33,356 nucleotides of DNA from CAIOYC01 sp964243985 (GTDB lineage: Bacteria > Pseudomonadota > Alphaproteobacteria > Caulobacterales > Caulobacteraceae). Location of the stretch: positions 1 through 33,356 of the forward strand of contig CAXTHJ010000028.1 in NCBI GenBank assembly GCA_964243985.1, in the 5' to 3' direction. The notes under the pieces are model-generated. The model made no database searches. It worked only from the letters and a program-made list of their open reading frames with translations, and was not told where the DNA came from. Shown piece by piece: positions 1-7,492 of this stretch. The number at the start of each line of letters is the position of its first letter. The stretch's first letter is position 1. The translations under genes were made by a program, and so were the position numbers.

Positions 1-116
1 CCCGCGCCCACGATCAGCACCTTGGCCGCCTTCAGCCTCTGCTGCCCCTGGCCGCCAACCTCGCGCAGGACGAGGTGGCGGGCGTAGCGGTCGATCTCGT
101 CGGGGCTGAAGCTCAT
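1..116 (-). CDS. moeB: MoeB/ThiF/HesA-type adenylyltransferase, N-terminal part
   Basis: Partial gene that runs off the left edge; the first 38 or so residues are visible. They start MSFSPDEIDRYARHLVLREV and continue GGQGQQRLKAAKVLIVGAG. The RYARHLVL...GG.GQ.rL..a.VLIVGAG pattern is the hallmark N-terminus of E1-like enzymes (MoeB, ThiF, HesA), with the glycines at the edge beginning the nucleotide-binding Rossmann fold. Enzymes of this family adenylate the C-terminal Gly-Gly of a sulfur carrier (MoaD or ThiS) for molybdopterin or thiamine synthesis in the cytoplasm. MoeB and ThiF cannot be told apart from this fragment, so the symbol is the likelier choice only. It is divergent from the hydrolase gene at 224, with about 107 bp between the two starts. 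Confidence 0.85.
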   Translation of the reverse strand, partial: MSFSPDEIDRYARHLVLREVGGQGQQRLKAAKVLIVGA

Positions 117-223
117 GCGGCTAATTTGGCGCGGGGCGATCACGAATCAAAGGGTTGAAGCGGCCGCCCCTTCCGCCGTGACCGATCGGGGACTAGGTTC
201 TGGGGGTAAGTGCGGAGAGCGCA

Positions 224-1114
224 ATGGACGCGGCGATGTTTCAGGAGCCCCGGCGACGCATGATCCGCCTGCCGGACGGCGAGATGGCCGCGCTGGATTT
301 TGGCGACGAGAAGCGCCCAGTGGACCTCGTTTTCCTGCACGCCACCGGCTTCAACGCCATGACCTACCGCTCGATCCTGGCGCCGCTTTCGCCGGGGATG
401 CGCATCTTGGCGGTGGACCAGCGGGGACATGGCGCCAGCCGCCTCCCGATAGACCCCTCAAAGCTGCGGTCCTGGAAGCCGTTCCGCGACGATCTCCTGG
501 CCCTGCTCTCTACCCTGGACGGGCCGCCGCCGGTATTAGCCGGCCATTCCATGGGCGGCACGGTTTCGCTCCTGGCCGCCGCGGCCCGGCCTTCAGCCGT
601 CAGCGGCCTTGTCCTGTTCGATCCAGTGGTGGTCAGCCGGATGAAGACAATGATGGCCTATATGCCGGGGAGCGCGAAGGCCCTGCGCCAATCGCCCCTG
701 GCCGTCGGCGCCGCCAAGCGCCGGGACGTGTTCGACAGCGTGGAGGTCGCTTTCGCCGCCTATAAGGGCCGGGGCCCCTTCAAGTCCTGGTCCGATATCA
801 TGGTGGCCGACTATGTGGCGGCGGGGATGGAGGAGCGGCCGGACGGCAAGGTGGAGCTTACCTGCAGGCCCGCCGTGGAATCGGCCCTCTACGCTGCTCA
901 GGCGCACAATCCTTGGGCCGCCGCGGCGCGGGTGCATACGCCCTTGACCATCCTTCGCCCCGAGCGGGGCTCATTTTGCGAGATCGGCGACGGCCGCGCT
1001 TTTCTCGCGGGCAATCCCCGCGCCAGCCTGGTCACCGTGCCGGACACCGGCCACTTCCTGCCTATGGAGCGGCCGGACATCGTCCGCGACGCCCTGCTCG
1101 ACGCCGCGATCTGA
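224..1114 (+). CDS. alpha/beta hydrolase
   Basis: A 296-residue cytoplasmic alpha/beta-hydrolase fold protein with no signal peptide. The nucleophile elbow GHSMGG puts the catalytic serine at residue 109. An oxyanion-type turn FLHATGF lies near residue 40, the strand-turn DQRGHGAS near 65-72, and the catalytic histidine in DTGHFLPMERP is residue 277. The acid is less obvious; E248 in the segment RPERGS is a candidate. The ATG is preceded by GGAG at a spacing of about six bases, which supports this start. The substrate cannot be deduced: the family includes esterases, lactonases, dehalogenases and C-C hydrolases. It stands alone between a divergent MoeB-type gene and a membrane-anchored hypothetical gene. 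Confidence 0.85.
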   Translation: MDAAMFQEPRRRMIRLPDGEMAALDFGDEKRPVDLVFLHATGFNAMTYRSILAPLSPGMRILAVDQRGHGASRLPIDPSKLRSWKPFRDDLLALLSTLDGPPPVLAGHSMGGTVSLLAAAARPSAVSGLVLFDPVVVSRMKTMMAYMPGSAKALRQSPLAVGAAKRRDVFDSVEVAFAAYKGRGPFKSWSDIMVADYVAAGMEERPDGKVELTCRPAVESALYAAQAHNPWAAAARVHTPLTILRPERGSFCEIGDGRAFLAGNPRASLVTVPDTGHFLPMERPDIVRDALLDAAI

Positions 1115-1216
1115 CCGCGACCAACTAAAAGCGCCTTGCCGTCACGGTTGGGAATGAACCATCCGTCCGCCGGCGCGCTAAGTTGCTGTCGGCTGACCGA
1201 CAGTGGAGCGCACGTC

Positions 1217-1765
1217 ATGGCGACCCGTGCATTGGAACAGGATTTCAACGGCTTGACCCAGTCCTTGGGAAACGGTTTCGCGATCACGGGCCAAAAGATC
1301 GGCTCCGCCTTCTCCAACATGAATCCTTACGGACGGCGGTTCGCCGTCACCGGGTTGGGTGCGATCCTGGCCTTGAGTCTCGGCGCGGCGACGGCCGGGG
1401 CGTTCCGGTTGCCGACGGAGATCACCGATCCGGCGCAGCCCCAAGATCAGACCCTGGCGCAAAGCGAATTGCCGTCCGAGACCGCCGCCCGCACCTATGC
1501 CCTGGAGAACCCGCCCACCTATTCAGTCCCGACGCCGAAAGACGTCGACGCCACGCCATCGGACGTCGCGACCGACCTCAGCGTGGTCCACGACGACGCC
1601 GCTGCTACGCCAACCTACACTACACCCTCCGTTGAGCCGCCGTCCGGCGCGGCGGAGCATAGCCAGGCTGTTCCAACTCCCTACTCGCCCGGCTTCTATT
1701 CAAGCGCTCCCCCGACGTTGAGTGCGACCGCTTCCACGCCAAGCGATACGGTCGACGGTCGCTAG
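1217..1765 (+). CDS. membrane-anchored Pro/Thr/Ser-rich hypothetical protein
   Basis: Unrecognised protein of 182 residues. The start at 1217 is chosen because GGAG lies nine bases upstream; an upstream in-frame ATG at 1154 has no such site. A polar N-terminus of about 40 residues is followed by one hydrophobic segment (about residues 43-62, rich in Ala/Gly/Leu) and a tail of about 120 residues rich in Pro, Thr, Ser and Ala with acidic patches. The likely topology is a single-pass inner-membrane protein with a disordered periplasmic tail (inference). No enzyme motif is visible. Its TAG stop overlaps the stop of a short minus-strand frame. Confidence 0.7.
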   Translation: MATRALEQDFNGLTQSLGNGFAITGQKIGSAFSNMNPYGRRFAVTGLGAILALSLGAATAGAFRLPTEITDPAQPQDQTLAQSELPSETAARTYALENPPTYSVPTPKDVDATPSDVATDLSVVHDDAAATPTYTTPSVEPPSGAAEHSQAVPTPYSPGFYSSAPPTLSATASTPSDTVDGR

Positions 1766-1914
1766 ATCGTCTCGCCGCCTTCCGGCATGAAAGTCTGCCA
1801 GTGGTCCAACGCGTCGATTAGATCACCGCACGCTATATCCTCCGGACGGCCTAGGCGGCCAACGGGCGTGCGCGCTGACGCCTTACCCGTTATGCGAACA
1901 GCGACATTCCTCAA
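1762..1914 (-). CDS. possible small protein or gene remnant, 50 residues
   Basis: Short minus-strand frame, open from a TTG at 1914 to a TAG at 1762, overlapping tail to tail with the stop of the plus-strand gene ending at 1765. Third codon positions are mostly G/C, as in real genes here. The translation contains ARTPVGRLGRPEDIA, which looks like the PxGRxGxPEDIA stretch near the C-terminus of short-chain dehydrogenases, but the tail after it (ends HWQTFMPEGGETI) does not look like that family. No ATG is available in frame. An ATG with GAGG just upstream exists at about 1908 in another frame and stops after five codons, so a frameshifted small gene is possible. It could be a small conserved protein or a decayed fragment. 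Confidence 0.35.
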   Translation of the reverse strand: MRNVAVRITGKASARTPVGRLGRPEDIACGDLIDALDHWQTFMPEGGETI

Positions 1915-2043
1915 CCCCTAAATACCCGAAAAGATAGGACTTGATTTCGGGTTCCAGCAAACCGACTTCTCTAAATCTGCAAAGGCGCTTGCCAAACCGC
2001 CCTGGATTCGACAGGACGAGCCGGCATAAAAGAAGGAAACCCC

Positions 2044-3249
2044 ATGTCCCGCGAAGCCGTCATCGTCTCGACCGCCCGCACCCCGATCGGTAAGGCCTAT
2101 CGCGGCGCTTTCAACAACACCACCGGCCCCGAGCTCGGCGGCCATGTGATCAAGGAAGCGGTCAAGCGCGCGGGCATCGACCCCGGCGAGGTGGACGACG
2201 TCATCATGGGCTGCGCCCTGCAGCAGGGGACCACCGGACAGAACGTGGCGCGCCAGGCTCTGCTGCGCGCGGGCCTCCCCACCAGCGTCTCGGGCGCCAC
2301 GATCGACCGTCAGTGCTCCTCGGGCCTGATGGGCATCTCCATGGCCGCCAAATATATCACCGAAGACGGTGCGACGACCGCCATCGGCGGGGGCCTTGAG
2401 TCCATATCTCTGGTGCAGAACGACAAGCTCAACCGCTTTCGCGCCGGCGATCCTTGGCTGGTGCAGAACATCCCGTCGATCTACATGAGCATGCTCGAGA
2501 CAGCAGAGATCGTGGCCGAGCGCTACGGCGTTTCCCGCGAAGTCCAGGACGAATACGCCTTTCAGTCCCAGCAGCGCACCGCCGCCGCTCAATCCGCTGG
2601 CTATTTCAACGCCGAAATCGCGCCCCTGGCCTCCGTCATGCAGGTGCAGAACAAGGAGACCGGCGAGGTCACCGAGCGCAACGTCGAACTGAAGCTCGAT
2701 GAAGGCAACCGGCCGCAAACCACCCTCGCGGACCTGCAAAAGCTCCAGCCGGTGTTTAAGGGCGGTCAGCAGATCAAGGAAGGCAAGTACATCACCGCCG
2801 GCAACGCCTCCCAGCTCTCCGACGGCGCCGCCGCCGTGGTGCTGATGGAGCGCAAGGAAGCGGAGAAGCGCGGGTTCCAGCCGCTGGGCGTCTATCGCGG
2901 TATGGCTGTGGCGGGCTGCGATCCGGACGAGATGGGCATCGGCCCGGTCTTCGCGATTCCCAAGCTGCTCGAACGCAATGGCCTGAAGATCGATGACATC
3001 GACCTTTGGGAGCTGAACGAAGCCTTCGCCTCGCAGTGTCTCTATTGCCGCGACAAGCTCGGCATCGATCCGGCCAAGTACAACGTCTCCGGCGGCGCCA
3101 TCTCCATTGGCCACCCCTACGGTATGACGGGCGCAAGAGCCGCCGGCCACATCCTGCACGAAGGCAAGCGTCGCGGCGCCAAGTACGGCGTCGTCACCAT
3201 GTGCATCGGCGGCGGCATGGGCGCGGCGGGGTTGTTCGAGATTTTCTGA
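2044..3249 (+). CDS. acetyl-CoA C-acyltransferase (thiolase)
   Basis: A 401-residue thiolase, the usual family length. It carries the acylated nucleophile C91 in DRQCSSG, the NEAF motif at N325, H357 in GHPYGMTGAR and the acid/base C387 in CIGGGMGAAG, so all catalytic elements are present. It cleaves 3-ketoacyl-CoA (beta-oxidation) or condenses acetyl-CoA. Sequence alone does not separate a FadA-type from a PhaA-type enzyme, and no fadB, phaB or phaC lies nearby to help. The start follows a strong AAGAAGGAA site five bases upstream. It is monocistronic: the next gene is convergent, 45 bp away. Confidence 0.93.
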   Translation: MSREAVIVSTARTPIGKAYRGAFNNTTGPELGGHVIKEAVKRAGIDPGEVDDVIMGCALQQGTTGQNVARQALLRAGLPTSVSGATIDRQCSSGLMGISMAAKYITEDGATTAIGGGLESISLVQNDKLNRFRAGDPWLVQNIPSIYMSMLETAEIVAERYGVSREVQDEYAFQSQQRTAAAQSAGYFNAEIAPLASVMQVQNKETGEVTERNVELKLDEGNRPQTTLADLQKLQPVFKGGQQIKEGKYITAGNASQLSDGAAAVVLMERKEAEKRGFQPLGVYRGMAVAGCDPDEMGIGPVFAIPKLLERNGLKIDDIDLWELNEAFASQCLYCRDKLGIDPAKYNVSGGAISIGHPYGMTGARAAGHILHEGKRRGAKYGVVTMCIGGGMGAAGLFEIF

Positions 3250-3258
3250 TTTCGGAAT

Positions 3259-3273
3259 GAGCCGGCACGGCTC
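3259..3273. terminator. weak hairpin between convergent genes
   Basis: GAGCCG-gca-CGGCTC is a perfect 6-bp stem with a 3-base loop in the 45-bp space between the thiolase and the convergent aminotransferase. It has no T-run on either side, so a terminator role is only a guess from position. Confidence 0.25.
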
Positions 3274-3294
3274 TCGGCGCCGCCGCCTGAAAGC

Positions 3295-4458
3295 CTACCG
3301 CGCCGCCGCCTTTAGCGCATCTCGCACCGAGACGTTGCTGCCCTGCGCCGCCAAGGCGTCGCCGAGTGCAGCCAGGCACAGCATCACGTGCCGCTCGGTG
3401 GCCGAGGCGCCCATCAGGCCAATACGCCAGACCTTCCCCTTCAAGGGGCCGAGCCCAGCGCCGATCTCCAGCGAGAACCGCTCCAGCAGGTGCGCCCGCA
3501 CCTTGCCCTCGTCGATCCCCTCCGGAACCTTGACCGTGTTCAGTTGCGGCAGGCGGTGCTCGCGCGCCACCTGAAAGTCGAGACCGAGGGCGGCGAGGCC
3601 GGAGGCCAGTTGCTCGTGCGTCTGGCGATGGCGGGCGTGGGACGCCGCCTCCCCTTCCTCGAAGAAGGCCACCATCGCTTCGTGCAAGCCGTAGACGGCG
3701 TTGACCGGGGCGGTGTGGTGATAGGCGCGCCCGCCCTCGCCCTTGCCCCAGTAGCTCATCAGCAGTTGCAGGTCATAGAGCCAGGTGCGCGGTTTGGTCT
3801 TGCGCATCATCACCGCCTCCAGTGCGCAAGCGGAAATGGCGAAGGGGGCGAGACCGGGCGGGGCCGAAAGACACTTCTGCGTGCCGGCGTAAAGAACATC
3901 GGCGCCCCACGCCGCCGCATTCACCGGGATGCCGCCGACGGAGGTGACGCAGTCCACCAGGGTCATGGCGCCGTGCTCCTTGGCTAGGGCGCAGAGCGGG
4001 CCGGGGTCAGTCATGGCGCCGGTGGAGGTTTCTGCATGGACAAAGGCCAAAAGCTTGGCGCCCCGCGCCCAGAGCGCCGCCTCGACCTTTTCAGGGTCCA
4101 CCGGCTCGCCCCAGGGCTGCTCCACTCGCACCACTTCGGCGCCGGCGCGCTCGGCCATGTCGGCCATGCGCCCGCCGAACACCCCGTTGATGCAGACCAC
4201 CGCCACGTCGCCGGGCTCCAAGAGGTTCATGATCCCCGCCTCCATGGCGCAGGTGCCGGGGCCGGGTAGAGGCACGCAGGCGTAGCCGTCCGCGTGAAAC
4301 AGCCGCGCAAGGCCGCCCTTCACCTCCTCCATCAGGTCCTGGAAGGCGGGATCCAGGTGGCCGAGGGTCGGCCGCGCTTGCGCCAGCAGCACGCGGGCGG
4401 AGACGTCCGAGGGGCCGGGGCCCATCAGGACTCGGACGGGCGGGTGGAAGCTTTTCAC
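3295..4458 (-). CDS. class V aminotransferase, alanine/serine-glyoxylate type
   Basis: A 387-residue PLP-dependent aminotransferase of fold type I, class V. The N-terminal LMGPGPSDVS resembles the 'xGPGP' start of the alanine-, serine- and purine-catabolic ureidoglycine-glyoxylate aminotransferases. The Schiff-base lysine is K195 in YAGTQKCLSAP, the pyridine-binding aspartate is D169 in LVDCVTSVGG, and R345 in WRIGLMG fits the substrate carboxylate-binding arginine. It probably moves an amino group to glyoxylate to make glycine. Which donor is used cannot be told, and there are no purine-catabolism or serine-cycle neighbours. The start appears to be GTG with no good ribosome site, so the true start could be a few codons different. 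Confidence 0.85.
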   Translation of the reverse strand: MKSFHPPVRVLMGPGPSDVSARVLLAQARPTLGHLDPAFQDLMEEVKGGLARLFHADGYACVPLPGPGTCAMEAGIMNLLEPGDVAVVCINGVFGGRMADMAERAGAEVVRVEQPWGEPVDPEKVEAALWARGAKLLAFVHAETSTGAMTDPGPLCALAKEHGAMTLVDCVTSVGGIPVNAAAWGADVLYAGTQKCLSAPPGLAPFAISACALEAVMMRKTKPRTWLYDLQLLMSYWGKGEGGRAYHHTAPVNAVYGLHEAMVAFFEEGEAASHARHRQTHEQLASGLAALGLDFQVAREHRLPQLNTVKVPEGIDEGKVRAHLLERFSLEIGAGLGPLKGKVWRIGLMGASATERHVMLCLAALGDALAAQGSNVSVRDALKAAAR

Positions 4459-4507
4459 AGGGCGACATCCGATCGGTCTTCAGGGCGGTGCGGCGGTTCA
4501 CGGCTTG

Positions 4508-4522
4508 GTGAGCGCCGCTCAC
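4508..4522. promoter_or_regulatory. 15-bp palindrome upstream of the aminotransferase
   Basis: GTGAGCG-C-CGCTCAC is a perfect 7-bp inverted repeat with a single central base, 50 bp upstream of the minus-strand aminotransferase start. Size and position suit a dimeric regulator's operator; no regulator is identified. Confidence 0.3.
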
Positions 4523-4696
4523 GCCCTAGTGATTAGAATCCTTTGCCCTGTCGAGGCAATGTGCAGACCTTGGATGGAGGTCCAAAGTCCCTCGCGTTCG
4601 TCGCTCTCGCCGCTTGCGGCGATGAGCGGCGGACGCGACCCTTTTTCGGGTAGGGTGCAGAGACTGGGCGCAGGAACCCAATCGGCCGCCGCTACG

Positions 4697-4708
4697 TTGT
4701 TTCAACAA
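4697..4708. promoter_or_regulatory. 12-bp palindrome before the small membrane gene
   Basis: TTGTT-tc-AACAA inverted repeat, 24 bp before the ATG of the 42-residue gene, in a locally A/T-rich patch. It could be an operator or a 5'-leader hairpin. Position is the only support. Confidence 0.25.
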
Positions 4709-4731
4709 ACAACAACAGGCGGGAGACGGTG

Positions 4732-4860
4732 ATGGCCTACCTCCACCGTGATCATATCCACTACATTCCGTCGAAGATTCATCTCAACTGGAGCCGGCTG
4801 GCTATCTTCGCCGCTCTGGTCGCCTTTTGGGTGTTCGTCGCCGCGCCTCTGATCCGTTAG
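4732..4860 (+). CDS. small single-pass membrane protein, 42 residues
   Basis: Short gene starting MAYLHRDHIHYIPSKIH, followed by one clear transmembrane segment (RLAIFAALVAFWVFVAAPLI) and ending in Arg and a TAG. The ribosome site is very good, GGGAG six bases before the ATG. The polar, His-rich N-terminus of about 20 residues followed by a C-terminal hydrophobic helix suggests a small inner-membrane protein with its N-terminus probably in the cytoplasm (inference). The gene is convergent with AMP nucleosidase, whose stop is 10 bp away. The family is not recognised. Confidence 0.65.
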   Translation: MAYLHRDHIHYIPSKIHLNWSRLAIFAALVAFWVFVAAPLIR

Positions 4861-4870
4861 ATCGCCCGCG

Positions 4871-6322
4871 CTACCGGAACGGCGGCTCGTCGAAGGCGCG
4901 AAGCTTGCGGGAATGCAGGCGCAGGCCCTCCTGGCGCAGCACTTCAATGGCCTCCATTGCGATCATCAAGTGCTGAGAAATGGCTCGCTCATAAAAAAGG
5001 TTGGCCTGCCCCGGCAGCTTGATCTCTCCATGCAGCGGCTTGTCGGACACACAGAGCAGCGTCCCATAAGGCACGCGGAAGCGGTAGCCTTGGGCGGCGA
5101 TGGTGGCTGATTCCATGTCGATGCCCACCGCGCGGGACTGATTGAAGCGCAGGGCTGAGGAGGTGTAGCGCAGCTCCCAATTGCGATCGTCGGTGGTCAC
5201 TACAGTGCCGGTGCGAAGACGCCGTTTCAGCATCTCGCCGGTCTCGCCGGAAACGATCTCCGCCGCGCGATAGAGCGCCTGCTGCACCTCGGCGATGGGC
5301 GGGATGGGAATTTCCACCGGCAGGACGTCGTCCAGCACGTGATCATCCCGCAAATAGGCGTGGGCCAGCACATAGTCGCCGATAGTCTGGCTGGGGCGGA
5401 GGCCGCCGCAGTGGCCGATCATCAGCCAGGCCTGGGGCCGCAGCACCGCCAGGTGGTCGGTGATGGTCTTGGCGTTGGAGGGGCCGACGCCGATGTTGAC
5501 CAGGGTGATCCCCTGCCCGCCCTCGGCCATCAGGTGATACGCGGGCATCTGGTGCTTGCGCCAGGCGGCGTCGGCGATCACCCGGTCGGGATCGGGCGTA
5601 TCCTTGGTGATGCTGACGTTGCCGGAGAGGGACAGCTCTGTGTACCGCCCGTCGGCGTTTATCTGCTCGACGCCCCAGCGAACGAACTCGTCCACGTAGC
5701 GGGTGTAGTTGGTGAAGAGGACGTAGTCCTGCACGTGCTCCACCGGCGTGCCCGTATAGTGCTTCAGCCGCGCCAGGGAGAAGTCGATGCGGGGAGCGTC
5801 GAACAGGCCGAGTGGTCGGGCGCCTTCCAGTTCCGGCGACCAGAGCCCGTCCACAACCTCGTCGCCGATGTGGGCGAGTTGGGTGGCGGGGAACCAGCGG
5901 GCGATCTCCTCGGTCTCCGCGCCGTCCAGGCGCAGGTCGTCGGCGCCGTCGAGAATGTAGGGATAGGGGATTTCCTGCGCCGATTGCCGAACGGAGACGT
6001 AAACCTTATAATCGCGCACCAGCAGCCCGAGTTGCTCAATCAGATAGTCGCGAAACAGCGCTGGGCGGGTGATGCTGACGGCGTAGTCTCCGGGGTTTCG
6101 GATCAGGGCGAAAGCGCGCCCCACCCGAGGCGCAGGTCCCTCCGGCGCGTAGTGGATGCGCAGTTCCGGATAGGCGAAAGCGCCGGCCGCCCGCGCGCCG
6201 AGATCGGGTCTGGTCCCGTCTCTCAGATAGGCGGCAAGGCCGGTGCGAAGATTGGCTACGGACTGGTCGTAGATCGCCTGGACGTCGTCCAGGATGGCAG
6301 GAAGTTCGTCGGCCGCTGTCAT
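4871..6322 (-). CDS. amn: AMP nucleosidase
   Basis: A 483-residue protein, nearly the same length as E. coli Amn. It hydrolyses AMP to adenine and ribose 5-phosphate in the cytoplasm, part of purine salvage and adenylate balance. The N-terminal half is the Amn-specific domain. The C-terminal half is a nucleoside-phosphorylase fold with MIGHCGGLR, VGIDMESATIAAQGYR (purine and ribose-binding Glu) and CVSDKPLHGE, whose D427 matches the catalytic aspartate 428 of E. coli. No other purine genes are nearby. The ATG start gives the standard N-terminus, though the ribosome site is weak. Confidence 0.95.
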   Translation of the reverse strand: MTAADELPAILDDVQAIYDQSVANLRTGLAAYLRDGTRPDLGARAAGAFAYPELRIHYAPEGPAPRVGRAFALIRNPGDYAVSITRPALFRDYLIEQLGLLVRDYKVYVSVRQSAQEIPYPYILDGADDLRLDGAETEEIARWFPATQLAHIGDEVVDGLWSPELEGARPLGLFDAPRIDFSLARLKHYTGTPVEHVQDYVLFTNYTRYVDEFVRWGVEQINADGRYTELSLSGNVSITKDTPDPDRVIADAAWRKHQMPAYHLMAEGGQGITLVNIGVGPSNAKTITDHLAVLRPQAWLMIGHCGGLRPSQTIGDYVLAHAYLRDDHVLDDVLPVEIPIPPIAEVQQALYRAAEIVSGETGEMLKRRLRTGTVVTTDDRNWELRYTSSALRFNQSRAVGIDMESATIAAQGYRFRVPYGTLLCVSDKPLHGEIKLPGQANLFYERAISQHLMIAMEAIEVLRQEGLRLHSRKLRAFDEPPFR

Positions 6323-6374
6323 GCGCCCGTATAGCGTGGCCGTGCGACAGAGGCGAGACGACGGGGTCGCCCGC

Positions 6375-6587
6375 TCAGGCGCGTTTCTTGAGGGAGCCCG
6401 GCTTATGGGCCGCCAGATCGCCGGATTTAGCGCTTTTCACCAGAACCTCGGGATTATCCTTGGACGCCGCCACCTTGTGGGTCTTGATCTTGGTGGGCTT
6501 GGTCAGCGTCTTGACGACCTCGCCATGGGTTTCCCCTTGGCTGGTGTTCCAGGCGACCTTGTCGCCGGCTTTCGGGGTCTTGGTCAT
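6375..6587 (-). CDS. DUF2945-type (HVA1/Tudor-like) small protein
   Basis: A 70-residue basic protein, MTKTPKAGDKVAWNTSQG..., matching the small DUF2945 / hypervirulence-associated Tudor-like family: GDKVxWNTSQGETxGxVV, then a Lys-rich strand and an 'ASKDNPEVLVKS' segment ending in KKRA. The function of the family is not established; the fold suggests nucleic-acid or protein binding. The start at 6587 is preferred over a longer in-frame ATG because AGGAG sits six bases upstream. It lies between amn and a TetR gene on the same strand. Confidence 0.8.
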   Translation of the reverse strand: MTKTPKAGDKVAWNTSQGETHGEVVKTLTKPTKIKTHKVAASKDNPEVLVKSAKSGDLAAHKPGSLKKRA

Positions 6588-6631
6588 GATTGGCTCCTGA
6601 CGAAACAACTTCCCGGGGCGCGGGGAGTTCC

Positions 6632-7309
6632 TCAGCCGTCCGGCCAGAGATCCTGCACCGAGCCCTTGCGGTTCAGGATGCGCGCCGCCCGTTTGACCAC
6701 GGCCAGGAGGCGCTCGGTGCGGCCTTCGGCGTCGTAGGCGAGGCGGGCGCGGGAGAGGCCTTCCAGCATGAAGCGGGCGAGGTCCCGCCCGGCCTGAAGC
6801 CTTGGGCTTTGTCCGCCCTGCACCAGATCGAACAGGTGGTCCCCCACTTCGGCGCGGTCGAAGGCGTCCTGCGCAGGGACCAGATGTTCGCGCACCAAGG
6901 CGTCGGTCCGCGCCGCCCGCTCAAGCTCGGCGAAGGCGACGAACGGCGTTTCCCCCAAAAGACGCCAGTAGCTGTCGATGGCGTAGTCGGTGCGGTCGGC
7001 GCCGCGGGGCGCATCGTCCACCGCGGCTTGCAGGAGCCGCTCCCGCGCGGCCTGGACATGGGGCACCACCGCGTGGATCAGGCTTGCACGGTCGGGAAAA
7101 TGATAGAGCATGGCGCCGCGGGTGAGATGGGCCGCCTCCGCCACCTGAGCGTGGCCGGACGCCTGGTAACCGCTCTCGGCGTAAAGGCGCATGGCGGCGT
7201 CAAGGATGCGCGCGCGGGTGCGGCGGCTCTTGGGGCTGTCAGGCGCTTCGCGCGCGGGGGTCGCCTCTGATTTCAACGGGTTCGCCGGCATCGCTCCGCC
7301 ATGTTGCAT
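6632..7309 (-). CDS. TetR/AcrR family transcriptional regulator
   Basis: A 225-residue repressor-type protein. After a disordered N-terminus of about 25 residues comes a TetR helix-turn-helix (about residues 30-75: RARILDAAMRLYAESGYQ, then HAQVAEAAHLTRGAMLYHFPDRASL). The rest is a helical ligand-binding and dimerisation domain of no recognised ligand. It is divergent from the glycosyltransferase at 7493, with about 180 bp between starts, so that gene is a possible target (inference). Two starts are possible: 7309 (used here) or 7291. Neither has an ideally spaced ribosome site; GGAG lies only two bases before the second ATG. Confidence 0.85.
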   Translation of the reverse strand: MQHGGAMPANPLKSEATPAREAPDSPKSRRTRARILDAAMRLYAESGYQASGHAQVAEAAHLTRGAMLYHFPDRASLIHAVVPHVQAARERLLQAAVDDAPRGADRTDYAIDSYWRLLGETPFVAFAELERAARTDALVREHLVPAQDAFDRAEVGDHLFDLVQGGQSPRLQAGRDLARFMLEGLSRARLAYDAEGRTERLLAVVKRAARILNRKGSVQDLWPDG

Positions 7310-7492
7310 TGCGATAAAAGAGATAAGCCAGCCTTGGCGGGGAAGCTAGAGCATGAGGCGCTTGAAAATGCTCGCCTCCCCTCGGGTTTCGCCTTATGAA
7401 CAGCCCGTGTGCAGACTGCTGAGTGAACAGTTTCGTCTGATCCCGTCGCGGCTTTCGTTCCGGAATGGCCGCCGCCAATGCGAGGCGAATCC

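Noticed and set aside
1918..3159. Long minus-strand open frame (413 codons) opposite the thiolase
   Set aside because: The plus strand encodes a complete thiolase with all catalytic motifs; the minus frame is a codon-bias shadow of low-complexity Gly/Ala/His/Asp sequence.
5339..6334. 331-codon plus-strand open frame opposite amn
   Set aside because: Shadow of AMP nucleosidase, which has full-length family similarity.
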